From: Brugia malayi
Lineage: Eukaryota > Nematoda > Chromadorea > Rhabditida > Onchocercidae
DNA length: 64,000 nucleotides
Direction of reading: 5' to 3'
NCBI RefSeq assembly: GCF_000002995.4
Contig: NW_025062478.1
Span: forward strand, 1,240,001 to 1,304,000
The position numbers and the translations under genes are program-made. The notes beneath the pieces were generated by a model that did no database searches, was not told the origin of the DNA, and was given only the letters and a program-made list of their open reading frames with translations. Positions 35,901-48,721 of the stretch are shown here, piece after piece (position 1 is the first letter of the stretch; each line of letters begins with the position of its first letter).

Positions 35901-38900
35901 TCAATAATTATGAATATTAAACAAACTACTGATATTTATGGTTATTTTTTTATCATTTCTAATTACTTTATCTTTCTCCATTATCACTTATTACGTAACC
36001 ACGCAATTATTATTAATAATTGAAAATGTTAAAACAAATTTCAATTTTAAATTCTTCTTTAAACTACTGATATTGATATACATTTATTTATTCCAATATA
36101 GCTTAATTATTTAACTATTAGCTAAACTATGGAAAGAAAGAAACTCATTTTCCAATCATTTTTTTATTCATTTTAATTACTCATCTTTTATCACAGCATA
36201 TCACTTATCACCTTATCAACAGGTGTTAACACACGATGACATTCATGGTTCCAATACATCAATGCCATGTAATAATACCTCATTTGATAATTCTTGTCCT
36301 AATACCACCTATACCATATTTGATTATATGATGCTCAAAGCTACAACGCTGCAACCATTTTCATCGTACGCTGCAAACAAGCAAGTCACGTTTACGTTGC
36401 AAAATATTGGTATGCATTAAAAATATTTCATATTATAAATTTATACTTTGCAATTTCGCTTCTTTTTCTTTTTGAAAAAATATTTTTAAATTAGTATTGA
36501 TTGTATTTTATCATATCTTTTAGCATTTCATTTCTTTTTACTAATAAATATTTATGCATAATTTTATTTATTATATAATTTTTTGTTTTCCAATTGATTA
36601 TGATAAGAATTAAAGACGAAAACAAACAAATAAATAAACAAAATTTGATTTAAAAATTTTTTTTAAAAAAAACGAATTAATTAAAACAGTTAAAAATGTA
36701 TATTATTTTTTATAATTTCATTTTTCTCTTAATTTAATGGTTCATTTTTCAAAAAAAAAAAAAAAAAAAAAGTTGTTTTGAAAAACTGTAACTCAGTTAT
36801 TTTTTAATAGTTAATTATTAATAATTTTTTTTTTTTTACAGAAGAAGTTTGGTATCGTTCTGATCTTTGTCATCTATGGCGATATACTGGTTTAGGATGG
36901 CAACAATATGTAAGCATGCAAAATAAATAAAACAAAATTATTTTATTAATTAATATTAAATATTAATTTATATTTAATCGGTGGTTATTTAAATTTAATT
37001 TAAAAAAATTAAAAATTCCATTAAAGCCGTAATGCTGATATTAGCAATTCTTTGAATTTTTTGATAAAGGCATACAAAAATAAAAATAGTAATACTAAAA
37101 TATTATAATTAAATAGATAATTAAAAAAAATATTGGAAATATAATTCTAACATAAATGGAATTTGTGAAGTATATGCTAATTAGTCCTAGGAAATATTGT
37201 ACCAAAAAGGCAAAGCATTAATTATTTAATTAAATAATTAAATAATTTATTGTACTTAAAACAAAAAAAACAATTCTTTTTTTTTTTTTGAAAATTTTTA
37301 TGGAACGAAGTGTTATATAATGTAAAATACATTTGAATAATGTTAATTTAATTTTTTAAATTAGAGTTGAAATTTTTTTTCTGCAACATTTTTAATTTAA
37401 CTAATTTTGTTTCATTGTTTGTGTTTTTCCTAAAATTAATTTAGGTTCGATTAGTTGCTGAACTAATGGTACTTTTAATGGCATTACTTCAAATTGCATG
37501 TGATGCTATGGATATAAAAAATGTTGGACAAAAACGATGGTGGCGTGTTATGGTAATAATTTAAAATTATTTTAAAAAATTTTTGAATAAAATAAAAAAA
37601 AAAAAAGAAAAAAAAAAGGTAAATTCATAATAATTGAATGAGTCTTTTTTTTTCTCTTTTTTTTTTATTCTAGTAATATTTATTTTAAATTTATTTAAAA
37701 ATTTTAAATTTATTTTTTCTTCTTTAAAAATTTCACACAATTTTTTAAATATAATAAATGGCAAAAAAATTTCAGAAATCATTTCCAGCTAAAGTTGCTT
37801 ATAAAATTTCATTTATTTTTATTATTTTAATTGTACCAATACGATTAGCATGTGCATTATGCTCAGCAATGCTTCTACTTGAAAATATTCTCTCATTAAT
37901 GATTGTTTTATTAACTGGCGCACATTTCTTATTTTATACAAGGTAATACTTTAATTTAAATTTAAATTTAAATTCAAAATAATACCTTAATAGGATGTAT
38001 TTAGGGTTATTTGTGTGAAATCATGAATTTATTTAAAAATTGAGCGTTTTTTTTTTTTTGTTTTTTGTTTTTTATTTCTGTGATTAACATATCTGAGATT
38101 ATGTAAATTTAAATTTATGTAATAATTATTTTTTTAAAAAAAAAAAAAAATTTTAGAGCTTTAAAATTTATTGGACCATTTGTTTTGATGATTTATACTA
38201 TACTTTCACGTGATATAAGCCGTTTTATGCTTATTTATTCGATATTTCTCATTGGATTCTCACAATGTTTGTTCATTTCAAATTAAATCATTTTAAATTC
38301 ATAAATAAACATTTTTATGAATAATTCAAATGTTATTAAATTGAGATTTTTTACTTTATTTACTGAATATTTTGGCCTATTTTCATTTTTTTTTTTGCTA
38401 AAAATTGTTCAAAAATAAGAAAAGAAGGATTAGCAAATGCAAAATTTTAATTTTTTCATTCTTACATTTTATACAATTATTAAATTAATCATTTTAAAAT
38501 GCAATTTAAACATAATTAATTATAAGCTTAAACTGACATAAGTTTAAAGTTTTATTAAAACGGCGAAATTTAAATAAAATAAAATATTTTTCATTTATCA
38601 TATTTTATTTATAAAAAATTTATTATTGCTAATTACTTTGTTGTCATTTAAAAAAATTTCCTTATCTTATAATTAGTGCAAAAATTTCTAATTTAATTTA
38701 AATTAGTATTTTGCTGAAAATTTAAAAATGTTTCATTCTTGAAAAAAAAAAAAAATGTTTTCTTCATCATAAATTTGTTTATTTCTAATAAATTTGCTTC
38801 TTTGATAACTTCTGTATATTAAAGAAATTATCGTTTTTTTTTTTTTGTTCTCTAAATTAACTATTAAGGCTCAGTAATTTAATTAATTTGGTAATGCTTT

Positions 38901-41578
38901 ATATTTTTATTATATAATTTATTATATTAATTTGATAACATTCTACATTTTTATTAAATAATTTATTATATTAATTTAATAATATTCTATATTTTTATTA
39001 AACAATTTATTATATTAATTTGATAACAATCTATATTATTACTAAATAATTTATTATATTAATTCAATAATACTTTCTTTTTTATTAAATAATTTTAATT
39101 TGATAATACTCAAAATTTTTATTAAATAATTTATTATATTAATTTAATAATATTCTATATTTTTATTAAACAATTTATTATATTAATTTGATAACAATCT
39201 ATATTATTACTAAATAATTTATTATATTAATTCAATAATACTTTCTTTTTTTATTAAATAATTTTAATTTGATAATACTCAAAATTTTTATTAAATAATT
39301 TATTATATTAAGTTCAAAAAAAAAAGAAAACTCTCTTTTTAAGCATTTTATGTAATTTTTGGAGCATGCGAACGAGCAAGCAAAGCAAAATACGGTAAAC
39401 AATCAACTCGTTGGGAAAATATTTTGGACACTCCGTTTGAGGCCATCATGCGATTATTTATAATGACCATTGGTGAATTTACCATTTTTTATCGATCATT
39501 AAATACCTGTGAAGAAAGAATGATGCAAATGATTGGTAAGGTAAGTTTTAATTTTATTTATAATTTTAAAATTTTTGTAAGTTTCAACTTTTTTTTTAAA
39601 AAAAATTTAAAAGGAAAAAAAAAAACAATGAAATATGCAAAAACAAAAAAAGAGTTATACTTAAATTTGCAACAAAGAATGGTTTTTTTTGTTTTTGTTT
39701 GTTTGTTTTTTTCTTTTTAGTTTCGAAAGTGGAAAAAAAGAAAGCAAATAGTAAAAGGTATTTATTAAAAACAAACAAAAAAAGAAAATTCGAAAAATGA
39801 AGAATAAATAGCATTAAATTTAAGGCTGATTAATATTTTATGTTACATATATTTATATATTCATTTATTTATTTTTTATTTTTTATTTTTATTATTTATT
39901 TTTTTTTATATTCATTTATTAGTAATTAATTTAACAAATTAATTCATTTTGATAAATACAATGATAAGAATACTAAATGATAGAAGAAAAGTCATTTATC
40001 CATAAAAATTTTTTCAATATTAAATTTGAAGTAAATTATTTCTTTTTTCATATTTATTTTTAAATATAATTTAAATTGAAATGGTATTTATTTGTTTTTT
40101 TTTTTTTTTGATTACAGTTTTTGTTTACCATATTTGAATTATTTATCAGTATTATGCAGTTTAATTTATTAATTGCTATGATGACACGAACTTATGAAAC
40201 TATTTCGAGGACATCAACCGAATGGAAAAGACAAGTTTGTTTTATATCAGCAAAATAATTATTGAAATAAATAACAGTAATGTTTTAAAGGAAAAAAAAA
40301 AGAGAGCGACTAATCACTATTAGTGATAAGAATTAATTATCAGTGTTAATTATTACAATTGGCATAATTATTCGTTAGCTAAATCCTTTTTTTTTTTTTT
40401 TTTAAATAATTTCATTTCATTTTAATTTCTTTCTTCTCTTAGAATTACTCCTAAATAATATAAAATCAATTTTTTTTTTGGTTTTTTTGAATGATAAATA
40501 TTTTTTCAAATCCATTTTTTTTTTCCAAATTAACTTTTAATTTTGAATTATAAATATTAAAAATGATAAGTTGAAAAGTTTTATGAAGTAATAAAAATTA
40601 TGAGTTAAATTTTTAGCACTTAGCACTACTAATCTTATTGAATCCAAATTTTAATATTAAATTTCAATTAATCATTTTCTTTTTTCTCTTTTACAGTGGG
40701 CACAGGTAATTCTATTCTTGGAGTTATCATTAAAACCAAAAGAACGACTTATTGCAATGCTTAAATATTCACGTCCAATTGGTACTGATAAAACAAAACG
40801 TTCATTTGTTGTTGCAAGAAAGAATACGGTTAATTAATTATATTTTTTCATTGTTATCAATAAATTTATTAGCAAAAAAATTTTATACTATGAAATAAAT
40901 TTATTAGTAAATAAATAACAATAAATAAACGAGGAATTAATTTTGAAGTTAATTAATTTCTTTATTAGAGATTAAAAATTATTTCATTTTAATTCCATTT
41001 AAAATACGGTTCTTTTTGATTTTTATTGTGACAGATAATTCTTTCGCATTTTGATTTTGAAATTGTCATTTTGAATTTCATCCTAATGTTTATACTTCAT
41101 AAATATTATTTTAAATTCTATCTAGTTACTACTTTGTATACATAAATATATTTTTCTCTATGAATAGATTATTAATTTTAGCTAACAATAATTTTAGAGT
41201 GAAACAATGTCACAAACTGAAAAACAATTACTTGAACAACAGGAACGTGATTTACGTGAGGAAAAACGAGCTTTACTAAAGAGACGTTTAAAGGTTAGTT
41301 AGTATTTTTTGAAAAGAGATTAAAATTACTTTTCTACTGATGAAAAGATAATAAAAAAGATTACTAATTAAAAGAAAAAAGATACTTACAAGAATTAATT
41401 CTCAAAAAGAGACAAAGATTTAAGCTTAGGTCTTTTTTTGTCATTATTTCTAAAGCTATGCTTGAATTTAAAATTTTTAAATTTACAGGATTTTGCGCAT
41501 ACACCAGATGGTCGAAGACCAATGACATCATATTTGTCAACGCCATCAAGAAATATCAACGGGGAAAAAAATGAATGA
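30539..41578 (+). CDS. osm-9: TRPV-family cation channel, OSM-9 type
   Basis: Nematode OSM-9 is a sensory-cilium channel for chemo-, osmo- and mechanosensation that works with OCR subunits. Exons: 30539-30712, 31229-31418, 31897-32112, 32695-32884, 33514-33667, 33888-33989, 34255-34407, 34830-34912, 35324-35411, 36223-36409, 36842-36909, 37445-37552, 37776-37942, 38157-38266, 39344-39540, 40118-40234, 40697-40828, 41198-41293, 41489-41578; 873 residues (C. elegans OSM-9 is about 940). Seen: ankyrin repeats at about 194-345 (GLSPLHQAI, GEYPLSFAAC, GNTVLHLAV, LTPLTLAAHLGKKE); S1 near 424-445 ending FMCRPFSMTTK; S2 to S5 from about 536 to 670; pore helix and filter MTIGEF at 704-709; S6 with FNLLIAMMTRTYE; and a TRP-box-like WAQVILFLE. 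The tail is charged and coiled (EQQERDLREEKRALLKRR). The start MGNRESS fits an N-myristoylation site. OSM-9 rather than OCR is inferred from the pore and length. Introns hold many microsatellites. Confidence 0.9.
31725..31862. repeat. (ATT)n microsatellite abutting TRPV exon 3
   Basis: Interrupted ATT/AAT triplets run to about 35 bases before the acceptor of exon 3. Because triplets keep a frame open, the exon appears to extend upstream into Leu/Ile runs; the true exon starts at 31897. Confidence 0.75.
32206..32450. repeat. (ATC)n-rich microsatellite in a TRPV intron
   Basis: A run of ATCATC triplets mixed with ATCGTC, CAATCATC and ACATCATGATC blocks over about 240 bases, in the intron between exons 3 and 4. 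Confidence 0.75.
32941..32972. repeat. (CT)16 microsatellite
   Basis: Perfect CT dinucleotide run just after the donor of TRPV exon 4. The exon reads open into it but should end at 32884. Confidence 0.9.
35632..35945. repeat. Tandem repeat of about 100-120 bp in a TRPV intron, three copies
   Basis: Copies begin near 35632, 35729 and 35848, each with ATTAATCACAATTGACTTTT (CCC for CAC in the third), then ATGATC, a TTTATCA block and CAATCATTATCAATAAT. Spacing differs through indels. Confidence 0.65.
38953..39310. repeat. Higher-order AT repeat, about 168-bp period, upstream of the TRPV pore exon
   Basis: Two near-identical 168-base units (starting at about 38953 and 39121), each built of several shorter ATTAAATAATTTATTATATT modules. 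It ends about 34 bases before exon 15, which encodes the pore. Confidence 0.7.
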
Positions 41579-44500
41579 ATTAAAAAAAAAAATGCTAAAA
41601 ATGAAACTTTATTATTATTCAGTAATCCCTAAAATATAGTAAAAATAGAACAAATAAAACAAAAATATTTGAATTTTATTTTTTAACTAAAAAAATGCTT
41701 TTCATATTTAAATAATTAAATTTTGAACAAATTTTAAAAGTTCCAACCAAAGAAAAAACTGTAAAAAATTTTTCTGCTATTTTTTCATATTTCCATTTCT
41801 AATTTAATTAATATTCGAAATTTCAAAACTATAACAAATAAATAATTGATAATTTGAAAATGAATAAATAATTGTCAAAAATAAATGAACACTAAATATG
41901 TCTATTAGAAGTATTAACAATAAATAAAAAAGTAGGTGTCCACTACAGGTACTAAAAACAAGGAGATACGTGAATGTCCACTACAGGTACTAAAAACAAG
42001 GAAATACGTGAATGTCCACTACAGGTACTAAAAACAAGGAGATACGTGAATGTCCACTACAGGTACTAAAAACAAGGAAATACGTGAATGTCCACTACAG
42101 GTATTAAAAACAAGGAGATACGTGAATGTCCAGCAGCTTTAAATTCTCAGCTACAAGAAAGCTACTGCCCATCTGAAAATAATTAATTTAGTGAATGATA
42201 AATGATGAATCTGATAATAACTGATAATTAGCTTTATCACTCTAATTTAATTTATCAGATAAATATCAAAACGATAATTGATTATTTTCAACAATTATTG
42301 ACATAAAAAATTTTTTGATAACTTTGATTTATAAATTTTGCAACAAAGATATATTCAACTATGACATTTTTTTTATTTTTATTTTGTTTATGAAATTTAA
42401 TGTTAAAATAAATTATTTAGTACAATTTTTTTCATTCGTTTTAAATAAACAAAAATAACTTAAAATATTTTTTATTTTTTTGATTTTCATTACCATTAAT
42501 ATTTGAAAAAGAATGGAAAAAATAAAAAAAATTGTAAAATAATTATATAAATATTTAGTAAAAATTAGATTGCAAAATGATAATATGAAAAATTTTAAAA
42601 AAAAAAATCAAACAAATCAATAATAGATCAAAATTAAATAGTTCAAAAGAATTAGCATTAATTATAAAGTTGCAAAAAAAAAAAATTTGGATCAATTTTA
42701 ATTAATCAGAAATGAAATATTTGTTTTAATTGATAAGCCATTTTGATATGTGACAAATATTTTAAATAACAAACTAAAATTAATTTCAAATTTAATATTT
42801 TAAACAATTTTAAAAGTGTTCTTAAATGTATGCAAAAAAATTCTTTTTTGTTTCAATTTAAATTTTTAAGCAATTTAATCAGTCTTTCAATAAATCACCA
42901 AAATTGTATTTTAAATGTAACTAAAAGTAAAAATTAGCAGAAAGAAAAAATTAACAAAACAAAAATATAAACAAAAACAAAAATAAACAAAACAAAAGAT
43001 AAACAAAACAAAAAGATCAACAAAAATTTTAACAATAAAAGTAAAATTTTCCAAATCTAGCAAGAAAAATTTTGCTTAACTAAAATTCAAAGTAACAAAA
43101 TTTAGTTTTAAGCTATTATTTTAGAGAAATATATTTTAAAAAATAAAAATTTAGAACTCATATTTTAATGTAAAATTTTGAAATAGCTAATTTAAAAGAA
43201 TAGCATTTCAAAATCACTCTCACAATTTAATGTATTTCTAAAAGTTAATTGCTTTTTTTTTTATTTCAGAATAAATTCCAAAAATTTATTTTTTAAGACT
43301 TTTTGCAAAACTTTTCGCTTTAAAAGTTAGTTTTGCAAATTACACTTTCATTTCAATTTTTTTCTTTTTTTTTTTTGTTGCATGCAAATCTTTTATTATA
43401 ACAAATTGTATAAAGGATTGTCCAATTAAAATTGTCAAATTATAGGTTTTAAAAAAAAATTTCTTTTCAAATTTTTATTTTTTAAATTTTTAAACACAAA
43501 AATTAATTCATTATATAAAAAAAACTTTTTAATCGTTATTTTATTATAAAAATTAATTAATTTTTCTTATGAAAAAGGAATAAAATTTTTTTTTTCTGAA
43601 ATTTTGTTATCGATGAAAAATGAGAAATAATTGCTAACAAACATCATAAAACTAATGTTTATTTTAATATATTTGAATTCATTTTCATGAGAATATTTCA
43701 ATTCTTTGAATTTTTAATTATGTAAAAACTTTCTGAGATTTTATAATTGCTTCAAAATTTTGTTTATTTTGCATTCTGAATACAAAATTATACGACAATT
43801 AGTATTAAATTATAGCATTTAGAATTGAAAATGAAAATAAAGCTGAAAAATAATAATTATTTTTAACATAATTAATTGTTAAAGGATTGGAAGTTTAAAT
43901 TGGATGTTTCTCGATGAAATTTCAATAAACAAAATTTTAGCATAAATTTGTTTCAAATATTCATATGCATTTTTTTCAAATAAAAAAAAAAATCTTAAAG
44001 CTATCAAATCAGTATTAAGCTACTCTTTTTTCAATTTAACAATTTTTCACTAAATTTCATTTTCTTTCTTTCTTTCCTCCTTCTTCTCTCTCTCTCTCCC
44101 TCTCATTCTCTTTCTTATTTTTGATTTTAATTTATTGAAAAATAAATTAATGATATAAAAATATGGCATAATTTGCAATTCATTTATATAACCAATCTAT
44201 GTTATCGTCCGTCTGAAAAAAAAAATTTTAAATTTGAAATTAATTTTTAAAATTGCACTCATTTTTTATCGATTTGTTTGATGAAATGATAATTAAAAAT
44301 TGTTGCAGTCAAATGAAATGAACTATATACTAATTTCAGATTTTTTTTTCACTTCTTTTTTGTATTTATTAAGAAAATCTTTTATATTAATTTTATAAAA
44401 TTTGATTACAGTACGCCTAATTACGGTATTTCGATTACAGTACACATAATTACGATATTTCGGTTACAGTATTAATTTTGGTTTAACAATCACTCATTGA

Positions 44501-45648
44501 ATAATTAATTAATAATCGCAATAACACTTTCATTTTTATTAAATTATTCAAACAATAAACCTATGTTTTCAGTATTTATGAATGCCTTTTTTTTTATTTT
44601 AATCATTTTTTAACTATGCTAAATACTTTTTGTTGTTTTTCCACATCAAAATTAGGAAAGTAATGCAAGAAATATATTTTTAATAAAAATTTTACCATTT
44701 ATCATTCTCGAAATTCAAAAAAGTTTGAATTAATTTAAACAATTAGTGCAAAATTCAATCTATGCAATATTTTTTCAAAATTAATACAGAAAAAAAAACA
44801 AAAATTAATTAACATTGTTAATAAGTTTCATATGATTATGTTTATCAGTAAATTATTTATCAATGATTTATTAAACAACAATTAGTTTTCAAATGGAACA
44901 ATTTATAAAAGTTATACTCATAGAATTGTTTTTCTTTTGCTGAAAAAAAAAAAAAAAATTTTGTTTTCTTTAAAACTTTTCTTTTTCAACTAAAAAAAAT
45001 GATAAATAATTATAAGTTGCTATTAATACATTAATTAACAGTTTTTAAATAATGTAAAAATTTAAATTAAACACATATTTCATTTCACATTAACATTTAC
45101 ATTAATTAAATTATAAACAAAAAAAAAAAAACAAAGAAAAAATCAAAAAAATTTAAGTAATACATTATAAAAAGTCAATTCAGTTATAATAAAAAAATTT
45201 AAATTGGATGAAAAAAAAAAACAATAAATTTGAAAATTTAATTTCATTAATTTCATTTGTAAGTAATTTTATTGATAAATTAATTGGTCATTGCACATTA
45301 TTTTCAAATGTTAAAATGAGGCAACAAAGATTTACAATAGAATATCATAAAATAAAAAATTATTGATTCATTTTCAATTTATTCAATTCATATATTAATT
45401 GTTTAAAATTAATAAACGCTAAAAAAAAAACAATCACAAAAAAAGAGAGAAAATATAGAAATGAAAAGGCAAAAATTATTAAAATTATACCATACAATTT
45501 TAATTATATTAATCTAATTAAATTATGATTATTCATCATATTTTTATTATACAATGTCAAAAAATTTCATTTTGAAAAATTTGCAAATAATTGTTGGAAA
45601 TTAAATTTATACTTAATTCTTTGTAAATAATTAAATAAATAAATAAAT
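41579..45648. other. Intergenic region between convergent TRPV and membrane-protein genes
   Basis: Convergent 3' ends flank about 4 kb of AT-rich DNA. A candidate AATAAA for TRPV is at 41653-41658, and a 38-bp minisatellite lies at 41938-42127. No exon is supportable in the rest. Confidence 0.6.
41938..42127. repeat. 38-bp minisatellite, five copies
   Basis: Five head-to-tail 38-base units beginning GTCCACTACAGGTACTAAAA and ending ATACGTGAAT. Copies 1, 3 and 5 read GGAGATAC; copies 2 and 4 read GGAAATAC. Copy 5 also has one C-to-T change (GGTATT). It is clearly less AT-rich than its surroundings. Confidence 0.92.
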
Positions 45649-46060
45649 TTAATGTTTTGAATGAATGATTGAGAGTGTTATTGGATTTAAAATTTGCGAA
45701 TTTTTTCGCATTTCCAATGTTCTTTTATGAAATTTTAATATTTCATTCTTCAATGGTTGATTTGATGATGGCGCATTTTGCATTGAACTTTGAACTGCAT
45801 CTGGTAGTACAATAGAAATTGGTACAGTAAAAATATTATTGACATGTTGTCGTCGCAAATATTCCATCTTTTTTCGCTCCAATGCAATTTTATTAAATCC
45901 TTTATCGGTATAAATTGGCTTAAACCACCACGGAAAGAAATAATCGCGTAAAATCCAAAGATTGAAAATAAACCATGAAAGAAGGCAAAGTAAGCCAAAT
46001 ATGTAATAAATATTTTCACGAAATTCGATAAAATTTAGCAGATTGTACCTCCAAAAATAC
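45649..46060 (-). CDS. Terminal exon of an unrecognised membrane protein
   Basis: On the minus strand the acceptor TTTTTTTGCAG precedes base 46060 and an open frame of 136 residues runs to a TAA at 45651-45649. The first base completes a codon from an upstream exon (phase 2), so this is the 3' part of a longer protein. Seen: YFWRYNLLNFIEFRENI, then a strongly hydrophobic span (YYIFGLLCLLSWFIFNLWIL), a Trp/Pro-rich juxtamembrane motif (FFPWWFKPIY), a basic helix (KIALERKKMEYLRRQ) and a polar tail. Composition and codon use look coding, unlike the surrounding DNA. I recognise no family. I could not find the upstream exons, which should lie at higher coordinates; much of that region is low-complexity. 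Apparent start codons within the poly(T) before the acceptor are intronic. Confidence 0.6.
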
Positions 46061-48429
46061 CTGCAAAAAAAAAAAAAAAAAAAACAAAAAGATAAACACA
46101 AAAATTTTCTTTAAATAATTTCAAAAATTTTAAAAGAATGAAAAAATTTCGCATTTTCCTAAGTTATTAAGCTTTTATTTATTTATGTATTTTTTTTTTT
46201 TTTTGTAGTAATTAATTATATCATAATTTGATGAATAATAAAATTTAAAAATTAGACGGTAAAAAATTTTCGTAAAACTTTAATTTTTTTCTTTCTAAAA
46301 AAAAGGAAAAAAAAAAGCAGAATTTAGAACGAAAATTTAGTTTGTATATAGTTTGAAAAGAACGATTGTCTAATTGACTTATAGCGAGAAAAAGGAAATG
46401 AATGGATTAAAGTTAGGATTATAATTTATTATTTATATATCAGAAAGTAATGTTTGTTTCAAAAATATTTCCAATATTTTATTTCAAATTTTTGCAAGAA
46501 ATAAATGAATTTGTTCAATTTTAATTCTTTTTCTATTGCTTTTCAAAAAAATTTTCCTATTAACAGTTTAAGTGAAATAACAAAATTGTATAAATAAATA
46601 ATAATTAAAAAAAAAGAGTTTTTTCTCTTTTTTTTTCCAATTTTTGTTTTATAAATCAAAATTTTTGCATCAGCAAAAATTAGTATAAAAAATAAAAATG
46701 AAAATTAAAGATTATTTAAGATGAGAAATAGGATAAGTGCAATATGCAAAGGTTAATGAAAAATGATAAAAGGTCAAGTTTACATTGACAAAATTTTTAA
46801 AAAAAATGAAAATTGATGATAGTTGGAATATTTGAAGCGAAGAAAAAAAAAGTTTCGGATAGATAAAATTAATTTTTTGCTTAAATTTCACAAAAAAAAA
46901 AAAAAATTTTATCCATTTTATTGATAATATCGATTTTACTGCTTGCATTATTGCAAGTTAAACGAGTAATTTCTGTAATTAAACAAACATTTCTTTTTTT
47001 TTTTTTCTTTTAAAAAATTAATTTTAATAAATTTTTTTACCTTCAAAAAAAAAAAAAAAAAAATGAAAAAATATTTTTTTGTTTATAGCAGAGAAAAAAA
47101 CTGAAAATTTTAATAAATTCTCTTTTTTTTTCTTCTTATGAAAATTATTTCATATTTGATTTTATTCATACTAATAAAATTTATTAACACTTTTTGTTCT
47201 AACTTAATTATATAAAATCACTTTAACTTTTATTTATTTAATTTTTTTTCAAAAAAAAGAAAGCAAAAAAAAAAAAAAATTTTGTGGCAAAGTAAATTTT
47301 TCTTTGCTTCTATTACTTCTACAACTATTACACTCCAAAATTATATTTGTCTAGTCTTTTTTTTCTTTTTTTTTTTTGTTTTGAAAAAATTGATTGTTTT
47401 GTTTTTTGTGTGTTTAAATAATTTCAATTGATAAAATTAACATAGCTTATCTTATCAATTAGCTCTGATAAAAAACTTCTGAAAAATGTCTATCTTATTA
47501 ATTAGAATGAATTTTTATTGTGATTGATGGGAAATTATCACAGAAATCGAAGTAATTTTGATTTGCTATTTTAAAATTTACAAGATTAAAAATTTAAAAA
47601 ACGAAAAAAAAATCGAAATTGCAATATTTTCATTTGAATAAATAAAAAATAATTGATGATCTTCGTAGGAAATGATTGAGATTAGATCAAAAATAATTTT
47701 TCGTGTGCGGTATTGACTATATTGATTGATTGATTTGTTGATCGATTGATTGAAATTTAAATCACAGAGCAAAAATACGGATCAATTAGTAGATAAGTAA
47801 ATGATTTAGTAACTCTTTATAAAGTTATGAAAAATATATTATTAATTATATTACTAAATATAATATCCTTAAAAATTCAATCAAGTATGAATAAAAATTA
47901 ATCCCAAACTTTTGCAATTTGAACAAATGGAAATTTAAATTAAAATTATAGAATTTGTTAAATTTGCTTCGCTTTTTTTGCCATTCTTTGAATGTTAAAT
48001 GCTAAAACTATTTGTTGCAAAGTTTGAAGATTATACAATTTTAAAAAAATTCGACTCTTTTTTTTGCTACAAAAAAAATTTTGCAAACATATTTAATATT
48101 TTTTTTGTGTGTCAGAGAAAAATAAGAAAAAAGAAAACAAAAAGTTATACTTTAAGCCATGTTTAAAATCAAATATATGTGTCAGATTGAGCAATAATTA
48201 CAGTCATAACAGCAATATTAATAAATAATAATAATGAAAACAATAATAATAATAATAATGACAACATCAATAATATTATCATATTGTTATTATTATTGAT
48301 AAGAATGATAATTATTAATATTAAAATAATAACATCGATAATCATAATAAAGATAAGAGCAATATTGATAATATCAATAATATCATTATATTGCTATTAT
48401 TAATAATGATAATAAAATAACATTCGTAA

Positions 48430-48721
<292 letters not shown>

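Noticed and set aside
45649..46101. Reading the minus-strand frame as a complete 150-residue protein starting MCLSF
   Set aside because: The first dozen codons lie in the poly(T) tract before a strong acceptor (TTTTTTTGCAG), so they are intron and the true start is upstream.
46712..46948. Minus-strand frame starting MQAVKSILSIKW as the missing 5' exon of the membrane protein
   Set aside because: The frame runs into poly(A)-derived Phe/Lys and offers no phase-2 donor joining 46060.
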